Positions 1 to 4,801 of a DNA stretch of 11,228 nucleotides are shown piece after piece. The DNA is taken from the NCBI GenBank assembly GCA_947178045.1, contig CAMWWR010000022.1, positions 1 to 11,228 on the forward strand, read 5' to 3'. The notes beneath the pieces are model-generated. The model worked only from the letters and a program-made list of their open reading frames with translations. It made no database searches and was not told the DNA's origin. This DNA comes from an uncultured Clostridia bacterium (GTDB lineage: Bacteria > Bacillota > Clostridia > Lachnospirales > Lachnospiraceae). The number at the start of each line of letters is the position of its first letter. The stretch's first letter is position 1. The translations under genes and the position numbers were made by a program.

Positions 1-41
1 TTTCACACCGCTGTTTGCGCTGCGAGCGCAAATCAGCCCGG
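1..41. repeat. Twin-hairpin element family A, left-truncated by the window edge
   Basis: The window opens with TTTCACAC, which matches the right arm of the first hairpin of the element at 1424-1477. A second hairpin follows: TTTGCGCT (14-21) pairs perfectly with AGCGCAAA (25-32) around a GCG loop. The stem continues outward through GCTG (10-13) with CAGC (34-37), leaving T33 as a one-base bulge. The copy at 1424-1477 has the same layout with different bases in the outer stem. The first hairpin's left arm would lie before position 1, so this copy is partial. No function is known to me. Confidence 0.65.
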
Positions 42-80
42 ATTAGCTGCTCCCTGAAAAGCGGTCGCAGCATGACCGGA

Positions 81-153
81 AGTTTGAAAGTGAACTTTCA
101 AACATATTTATTGAAGCAGTATCGCGAGCAGGCTCGCGATATGCACGAGTATA
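81..153. repeat. Twin-hairpin element family B, copy 1
   Basis: There are two perfect hairpins in a row. GTTTGAAAGT (82-91) pairs with ACTTTCAAAC (94-103) around a 2-base loop. After a 17-base spacer, ATCGCGAGC (121-129) pairs with GCTCGCGAT (132-140), again around 2 bases. The tail ATGCACGAGTATA (141-153) completes the unit. A second copy lies at 4727-4798, 4.6 kb away, with identical stems except at the tip of hairpin 1, and a tail differing by one base. This copy ends ten bases before the -35 box of the hisC promoter. It could be a small non-autonomous mobile repeat, or a structured RNA or regulatory module. The sequence does not decide. Confidence 0.85.
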
Positions 154-162
154 AAAAATGAA

Positions 163-191
163 TTGACAATGCAGGAGCCTTCGTATATTAT
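163..191 (+). promoter_or_regulatory. Sigma-A type promoter for hisC
   Basis: TTGACA (163-168, perfect consensus) is followed by a 17-base spacer and TATTAT (186-191, five of six consensus bases). Transcription would start near 198, giving an untranslated leader of about 90 bases before the hisC ATG at 289. The leader is rich in G and C. I see no clear terminator-antiterminator or T-box in it, and no known riboswitch that I recognise. Confidence 0.75.
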
Positions 192-288
192 CGTAGGCGG
201 AAGAAAAGGCCGTGAAAACCAAAAGGGCGCGGGCCGGAAGCCGGGCGGTGAGAGCAGTCCGGGCTGAGGGGCGGAAACGGAGGAAAAT

Positions 289-1353
289 ATGAGAGAGTGG
301 GAAAAGAATTTTCGGCAGGTGGAGCCGTACACGCCGGGGGAGCAGCCGGATTTTCCGGATATGATCAAGCTCAATACGAACGAATGTCCGTATCCGCCGA
401 CGCCGCGCGCAGCGGAGGCGCTGCGGGAGCTGGCACAGGAGAGGGACAGACTGAGGCTTTATCCGGATTTCCGGGCGGGTGCGCTGACGGAATGCCTGGC
501 GCACTATTACGGGCTTACACAGGAGCAGATCTTTGTCGGCGTCGGGTCGGACGATGTGCTGTCCGTCGCGTTTCTGACGTTTTTTAATTCGGAGAAGCCT
601 GTGCTGTTTCCGGATATCACCTACTCTTTTTACGATGTCTGGGCGGAGCTTTACCGCATCCCTTACGAACGGCCGGCGCTGGATGAGAATTTCCGGATCC
701 GCCGGGAGGATTATTACCGGGAAAACGGCGGCATCGTGATCGCAAATCCGAATGCGCCGACCTCGATCGCGGAGGGGACGGAGTTTATTGAGGATATTCT
801 GAAGCACAACCGGCAGTCGGTTGTTATCGTGGACGAGGCGTACGTCGATTTCGGCGCGGTCTCGGCGCTGCCCCTGCTCGAAAAATACGAGAACCTGCTT
901 GTTGTGCAGACATTTTCCAAATCGCGTGCGATGGCGGGTATGCGCATCGGCTACGCGATGGGGCATCCGTCGCTGATCCGTGCGATGAACGATGTGAAAT
1001 ATTCGATCAATTCTTATACAATGAACGCTTCGTCGCTCGTCTGCGGCGTGTGCGCCGTGGAGGACGATGCGTATTTCAAGGAGTGCTGTGCGAGAATTAT
1101 GCGGACACGCGCGTGGGCGAGGGACCGGCTTGCAGAGCTCGGCTTTGCCTGCCTGGAATCGTCGGCGAATTTCCTTTTCGCGTCGCACGAGAGCATTCCG
1201 GCAAAACGGATTTTTGAGGCGCTCCGTGAGAAAAATATTTTCGTGCGCTATTTTGCGAAGCCGCGCATTGATAATTATCTGCGCATTACGATCGGCACCG
1301 ACGAGCAGATGCAGGCGCTTGTCAATGCGCTGGAGGAGATTGTGAAAGGCTGA
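289..1353 (+). CDS. hisC: Histidinol-phosphate aminotransferase (class I/II PLP aminotransferase)
   Basis: This 354-residue cytosolic enzyme would use pyridoxal phosphate to convert imidazole-acetol phosphate plus glutamate to L-histidinol phosphate in histidine synthesis. Visible family motifs are IKLNTNECPYPP at about 26-37, VGVGSDDVL at 83-91 (phosphate-side glycine loop), ANPNAPTS at 152-159, VDEAYVDF at 181-188, and TFSKSRAMAGMRIGY at 208-222, where K211 is the expected Schiff-base lysine. LRITIGT near 331-337 matches the C-terminal substrate-binding arginine region. The length is usual for HisC. The ATG follows GGAGG at good spacing, and a strong promoter lies upstream. No other his gene is in the window, so this is a stand-alone copy. 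ANPNAPTS departs from the common NPNNPTG, so a related aminotransferase specificity (for example aromatic or threonine-phosphate) cannot be excluded. Confidence 0.87.
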   Translation: MREWEKNFRQVEPYTPGEQPDFPDMIKLNTNECPYPPTPRAAEALRELAQERDRLRLYPDFRAGALTECLAHYYGLTQEQIFVGVGSDDVLSVAFLTFFNSEKPVLFPDITYSFYDVWAELYRIPYERPALDENFRIRREDYYRENGGIVIANPNAPTSIAEGTEFIEDILKHNRQSVVIVDEAYVDFGAVSALPLLEKYENLLVVQTFSKSRAMAGMRIGYAMGHPSLIRAMNDVKYSINSYTMNASSLVCGVCAVEDDAYFKECCARIMRTRAWARDRLAELGFACLESSANFLFASHESIPAKRIFEALREKNIFVRYFAKPRIDNYLRITIGTDEQMQALVNALEEIVKG

Positions 1354-1423
1354 CGGGACAGCCGGGGGGAATAAATAAAAAGCCGTGCTGCGGGCGATCC
1401 ACGGCAGACAGGGAGAGGGACAA

Positions 1424-1477
1424 GTGTGAAAAAGGATTTTTTCACACGCGAATTTGCGCCTGCGGCCCAAAGTTCGC
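1424..1477. repeat. Twin-hairpin element family A, complete copy
   Basis: GTGTGAAAAA (1424-1433) pairs perfectly with TTTTTCACAC (1438-1447) around a GGAT loop. The next base starts a second stem: GCGAA (1448-1452) with TTCGC (1473-1477), continuing as TTTGCGCC (1453-1460) with GGCCCAAA (1464-1471). That stem has one C-C mismatch, a TGC loop and a bulged G1472. Relative to the partial copy at 1-41, the outer stem bases are changed on both sides so that pairing is kept. The element lies between hisC and the ATPase gene. T residues are inside the first stem, not after it, so it is not a standard intrinsic terminator. Confidence 0.75.
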
Positions 1478-1505
1478 AGGTTGTGGAAAGGTATGGGAAT
1501 TATTT

Positions 1506-3224
1506 ATGAAATCAGCGACAGAACTGGACCGGATGCTTGAGAGCATCCATCGGAGAAGCTACCCCGCGTACAAGGATCTGCGCGGGGAATATCAATTTCC
1601 GGGCTATGTGCTCGGCATTGACCATGTGCAGGGGGATCCGTTCGCGGCGCCGTCGCGGGTAAGCGTGCGCGTGGCGAAGGCGCAGGCGGGCTTTGCGCCG
1701 GAGATGTACGAGAAGGAGTTCAAGCGCATCGCCCTGTCGGATTTTCTTCTGAGAAAATTCGGCGCGGCGCTGAACGCTTATACCTTTCAGGCAAAGGGCT
1801 CGGGCAAGAGCGGCCTGATCGGCGTGAGCCGGTGCGGCCAGGAGGTGCTCGCGCGCACGGCCTGCGAGCTTTCGGACGGGAATCTGATCGTCCGCATGGA
1901 GATCGGGTTTCCGGCAAACGGCCGGACAATCAATTCGCCCGAGCTGCGCAAGATCCTGTTTGACTATCTGCCGGAGGCCGTGAAGAAATCGCTGTACTAT
2001 AAAAATCTGAGGGCGGACGAGGTGCGCGCCGTGCTTGATCTGGCGGAGGATCAGCAGGCGGTCCGGGAGGCGCTGCATGAAAGGAAGATGGCTGCGTTTG
2101 TGGCCAACGGCTCCGTGCTCCCGCGCCAGAGCGGGGTTTCCCAGAAGCCGATGAAGAATGCCGTGCCGTTCGTCTCGCCGGCCTCGATGGAGATGGAGCT
2201 TGTGCTGCCGCACCGCGGGGCGGTCAGGGGCATGGGCATACCGGTCGGCATCACGCTGATTGTCGGCGGCGGCTATCACGGCAAGTCCACGCTGCTCGCC
2301 GCGCTTGAGCAGGGCGTGTACAATCATATTGCCGGGGACGGCCGGGAGCTTGTGATCACGGAGAATACGGCAGTCAAGATCCGCGCGGAGGACGGGCGGG
2401 CGATTACCCACGTCAATATTTCGCCGTTCATCAGCGATCTGCCGAACCGGAAGGATACCGTCGATTTTTCAACGGAGGACGCGAGCGGCTCCACCTCGCA
2501 GGCGGCGAATGTCGTTGAGGCGCTGCGCGCGGGAGCACAGACGCTTCTGATCGACGAGGACACCTGCGCGACGAATTTCATGGTGCGCGACGAGCTGATG
2601 CAGGAGGTTGTGTCGCCGGATTCCGAGCCGATCACGCCGTTCATCCTGCAGGCGAGGGCGCTGTACGAGAAATATGGAATTTCCGTCATTCTTGTCGCAG
2701 GCAGCTCCGGGGCGTATTTCGGCATTGCCGACCGCGTGCTGCAGATGGATAATTACAAGGCGCTCGATATCACGCAGAGAGTGCGGGAATGCCTGGAAAA
2801 GCGTGCCGGGGACAGCGGCGCGGAAAGACCGTCCGGACGGGTGAGCGTCGATGTGATCTTTGATCGGAGCGCGAAGCGCCTTGTGAGGGTCGGGCATATT
2901 GATAAAAAGTATGACGAGATCAAAATCAAGCAGCATGGGCGGGACAGCTTTTCCATCGGCAAGGATACCGTGGAGCTGGGCGATGTGGAGCAGCTGCTCG
3001 ATTCCGAGCAGACGACGGCGCTTGCGTATTGCCTGAAGGCGCTCGCAGAGCAGCTTGAGGGCAGACCGCAGGACATCGAGCAGCTTGTGGAGCGGCTCTG
3101 GCAGCAGCTCAAGAGCCGGGGGCTCGCGAGTCTGTTTTCCGGGAGTTATGTGCCCGTCTCGATGGCGTGGGTGCGCCGGCAGGAAATCTACGCCTGCGTG
3201 AACCGCTACCGCGGGCTGCAGTAA
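1506..3224 (+). CDS. Predicted ATPase of the ABC class (COG3044 / ABC_ATPase-like)
   Basis: This is a 572-residue soluble protein. An N-terminal region (about 1-220) carries a glycine-rich stretch QAKGSGKSG near 95-103. It is followed by an ABC-like ATPase core. LIVGGGYHGKSTLL (251-264) is the Walker A loop, SGSTSQA (327-333) sits where an ABC signature is expected, and TLLIDEDTCATNFM (346-359) is the Walker B strand with catalytic acidic residues. VILVAGSSGAYFGIADRVLQM (394-414) resembles the H-loop region but lacks an obvious histidine. There are no membrane segments, and no permease gene is adjacent, so a transporter role is unlikely. Family members are widespread and poorly characterised. 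The ATG at 1506 gives the conserved-looking start, but the nearest purine-rich site, GGAAAGG near 1485, is rather far away. I assign the family with good confidence and no cellular function. Confidence 0.82.
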   Translation: MKSATELDRMLESIHRRSYPAYKDLRGEYQFPGYVLGIDHVQGDPFAAPSRVSVRVAKAQAGFAPEMYEKEFKRIALSDFLLRKFGAALNAYTFQAKGSGKSGLIGVSRCGQEVLARTACELSDGNLIVRMEIGFPANGRTINSPELRKILFDYLPEAVKKSLYYKNLRADEVRAVLDLAEDQQAVREALHERKMAAFVANGSVLPRQSGVSQKPMKNAVPFVSPASMEMELVLPHRGAVRGMGIPVGITLIVGGGYHGKSTLLAALEQGVYNHIAGDGRELVITENTAVKIRAEDGRAITHVNISPFISDLPNRKDTVDFSTEDASGSTSQAANVVEALRAGAQTLLIDEDTCATNFMVRDELMQEVVSPDSEPITPFILQARALYEKYGISVILVAGSSGAYFGIADRVLQMDNYKALDITQRVRECLEKRAGDSGAERPSGRVSVDVIFDRSAKRLVRVGHIDKKYDEIKIKQHGRDSFSIGKDTVELGDVEQLLDSEQTTALAYCLKALAEQLEGRPQDIEQLVERLWQQLKSRGLASLFSGSYVPVSMAWVRRQEIYACVNRYRGLQ

Positions 3225-3249
3225 AATGTGAAAGGGGCGGAAGTCTTGG

Positions 3250-3328
3250 AAGGGGTTTTAGGGAGTGACCCCTTTCGCATAGAAGTTTCCGAAAATGAAC
3301 CCGGAAGGGGTTTATTTTCGGAAACTTC
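3250..3328. repeat. Tandem hairpins with a very long stem, family C
   Basis: A first hairpin pairs AAGGGG (3250-3255) with CCCCTT (3269-3274). Seven bases later GAAGTTTCCGAAAAT (3282-3296) pairs perfectly with ATTTTCGGAAACTTC (3314-3328). The stem extends inward through six more pairs, one of them G-T, to a 5-base loop at 3303-3307. This gives about 21 paired positions. No T-run follows, so it is not a classic terminator. It sits 25 bases after the ATPase stop codon. It has the same two-hairpin layout as the other repeats in this window, but I see no second copy here. Confidence 0.75.
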
Positions 3329-3485
3329 CGGGCGGATGCGATGGCTGCTCTGCGAGGGTTTTCAGAATAAGCAGTATTCGCGTGATTGTCTGTGCCGGGA
3401 AGCGATGCGTTCTGGTATGCCTGGTATGAATGAACCGGAAGTTTTGTGAAGGCTTGGGGGCGAATGGAATGGCTGTTCTGCCGGA
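3294..3485. repeat. Degenerate direct repeat within the ATPase-queH gap
   Basis: Two similar segments lie at about 3294-3358 and 3429-3485. Both begin AATGAACC, continue through CGGAAG and TTTT, and end with GCGATGGCTGCTCTGC in the first and GGAATGGCTGTTCTGC in the second. The first carries the right half of the long hairpin, and the second has lost most of it. This reads as an old duplication of a noncoding unit. The 279-base gap (3225-3503) otherwise shows no convincing gene or promoter. Confidence 0.5.
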
Positions 3486-3503
3486 CGGGAAGGAGGGAGC
3501 CGC

Positions 3504-4184
3504 TTGTCGGAGGCGAAGGTGAATTATCAGCGGGTGCTGGAGGCGACGCTGGCGGAGCTCGCGCGGGAGGAAAGAACGGCGGGGCTTTTGCTGCATGCCT
3601 GCTGTGCGCCGTGCAGCAGCTATGTGCTGGAATATCTTTCGAAGTATTTTTATATTACGGTGCTGTATTACAATCCGAATATTTCTCCGGAAGAGGAATA
3701 CAGAAAGCGCGCGGCGGAGCTGAAGCGGCTGATCGAAGAGCTTCCGGCAGAGCATGAGATCCGGCTGACGGAGGGGCGTTATGAGCCGGAGCGCTTTTAT
3801 GAGCTGGCGAGGGGGCTCGAGCGGGAGCAGGAGGGCGGAGAGCGCTGCCTTCGCTGTTACCGGCTGCGGCTGGCCGAGGCGGCCGAACAGGCGCGGGCGG
3901 GAGGCTTTGACTATTTTACGACGACGCTGAGTATCAGCCCGCTCAAGGATGCACAGAAGCTGAATGCCATCGGGCGTGAGCTGTCGGAGCAGTACGGAGT
4001 GCCGTACCTGTATTCGGATTTCAAGAAAAAGGACGGCTATAAGCGCTCGATTGAGCTGTCGCAGGAGTACAGGCTCTACCGGCAGGATTTTTGCGGCTGT
4101 GTATATTCGCAGGCGGCGCGGGAGGAAGCCGGAAAGACAAAGCCTGAGGGAGATGCGCAGAAAGCGGCTAAGTTGGAGTGCTGA
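3504..4184 (+). CDS. queH: Epoxyqueuosine reductase QueH
   Basis: This is a 226-residue cytosolic iron-sulfur enzyme that would perform the last step of queuosine synthesis in tRNA, reducing epoxyqueuosine to queuosine. It is the unrelated replacement for cobalamin-dependent QueG. The cysteine pattern is complete: HACCAPCSSY (31-40, adjacent C33 and C34), CLRC (C115, C118), and FCGC (C197, C199). In characterised QueH the first four ligate the [4Fe-4S] cluster and the last pair is redox active. FTTTLSISPLKD (138-149) and FKKKDGYKRSIELS (173-186) are also typical. Length is usual for the family. The start is TTG at 3504, placed six bases after AAGGAGGG. No other que gene is nearby. The C-terminal tail after about 205 is charged and probably disordered. 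Confidence 0.92.
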   Translation: MSEAKVNYQRVLEATLAELAREERTAGLLLHACCAPCSSYVLEYLSKYFYITVLYYNPNISPEEEYRKRAAELKRLIEELPAEHEIRLTEGRYEPERFYELARGLEREQEGGERCLRCYRLRLAEAAEQARAGGFDYFTTTLSISPLKDAQKLNAIGRELSEQYGVPYLYSDFKKKDGYKRSIELSQEYRLYRQDFCGCVYSQAAREEAGKTKPEGDAQKAAKLEC

Positions 4185-4252
4185 GAGTTCGGGAAGTAGC
4201 CGGAAGGCCGGAACAGCGGGCCATACAGCTGGCCGGGAGAGCCAGGAGAAAA

Positions 4253-4276
4253 GGCCGGATGGCCGGATGGCCGGGT
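4253..4276. repeat. Three tandem 8-bp repeats upstream of feoA
   Basis: GGCCGGAT occurs at 4253-4260 and again at 4261-4268, followed by GGCCGGGT at 4269-4276. More GGCCGG-like words occur from 4205 onward. The tract lies in the 122-base gap between queH and feoA, about 30 bases before the feoA start. Such short arrays can vary in copy number by slippage. Confidence 0.6.
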
Positions 4277-4306
4277 GAAAGCAGCGGGGAAAGGGATGGA
4301 ACAGCT

Positions 4307-4540
4307 ATGGAAGAAAATATCAGTTTATGCGATGCAAAGATCGGTGGAATCTACCGCGTTTTGGGAATCGAGCTGCCCCGTGCGACGCATATTCGACTGG
4401 TCGCGCTCGGCCTGACGGCGGGGACGCAGGTGACGGTGCTGAATAATAAGCGGAGCGGGTCGGTCATTTTCAATGTGCGTGGGACGAGGCTTGCCGTCGG
4501 CAGGAGGATCGCGGAGAGGATCGTTGTGGCGCAGGCATAA
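4307..4540 (+). CDS. feoA: Ferrous iron transport protein FeoA
   Basis: This small 77-residue cytosolic protein has the SH3-like FeoA fold, thought to bind or modulate the FeoB permease. The segment ATHIRLVALGLTAGTQVTVLNN (residues about 26-47), then SVIFNVRGTRLAVGRRIAERIVV, matches the FeoA pattern of a glycine-containing turn, a hydrophobic strand series and the closing ALG..IAE.I region. I chose the ATG at 4307 because it gives the normal FeoA length and follows the purine-rich GGGGAAAGGGA. The frame stays open upstream to a GTG at 4178 overlapping the end of queH, but those 43 extra codons come from the GGCCGG-rich tract and look noncoding. feoB follows on the same strand, and Feo function is inferred from both genes together. 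Confidence 0.9.
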   Translation: MEENISLCDAKIGGIYRVLGIELPRATHIRLVALGLTAGTQVTVLNNKRSGSVIFNVRGTRLAVGRRIAERIVVAQA

Positions 4541-4726
4541 GGCGGGCCCTGGGAGTTTACGAGGGGCCGGTCAGGGCAGGAAGAACCGCGCGGCTCAGAC
4601 ATAAAGCGGAGCGGCTTTGGGAATGTGAAAAAATCCGGACATCGGATTCGTTTAGCAGGCAGGATGCAGGTACTGCAGCCTGGCAGGAGGGAGGAACATC
4701 GCAGGACGGTCTGCGGTGCGGATAAA

Positions 4727-4798
4727 AGTTTGAAAGGTTACTTTCAAACTCCTTATGAAAGCAGGATCGCGAGCTCGCTCGCGATATGCACGGGTATA
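4727..4798. repeat. Twin-hairpin element family B, copy 2
   Basis: GTTTGAAAG (4728-4736) pairs with CTTTCAAAC (4741-4749) around GTTA. After 16 bases ATCGCGAGC (4766-4774) pairs with GCTCGCGAT (4777-4785) around TC. The tail ATGCACGGGTATA (4786-4798) matches copy 1 at 141-153 except for one base. The loops differ between copies, while the second stem is identical and the first nearly so. The copy sits in the feoA-feoB gap and ends three bases before the chosen feoB start codon. Confidence 0.87.
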
Positions 4799-4801
4799 GC
4801 T

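Noticed and set aside
198..288. Riboswitch or T-box in the hisC leader
   Set aside because: The leader is about 90 bases, lacks the T-box sequence and has no terminator, so attenuation is not supported.
1382..1405. Terminator after hisC (GCCGTG with CACGGC)
   Set aside because: The stem is only six pairs, the loop is 12 bases, and no T-run follows.
43..1470. Long minus-strand ORF of 475 codons opposite hisC
   Set aside because: It is the antisense shadow of hisC, very rich in arginine and histidine with no domain pattern, and its N-terminus runs through noncoding repeat sequence.
3228..3449. Plus-strand ORF of 73 codons between the ATPase gene and queH
   Set aside because: It is translated straight through the long hairpin and the degenerate repeat, has a GTG start with no good ribosome binding site, and resembles no protein.
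1..4798. CRISPR array made of the hairpin repeats
   Set aside because: The copies are kilobases apart with genes between, and there are no regular spacers or cas genes.
4625..4801. N-terminal extension of feoB by 59 codons
   Set aside because: The frame is open only by chance through the repeat element. The extension is unlike FeoB N-termini, and the GTG lacks a ribosome binding site.
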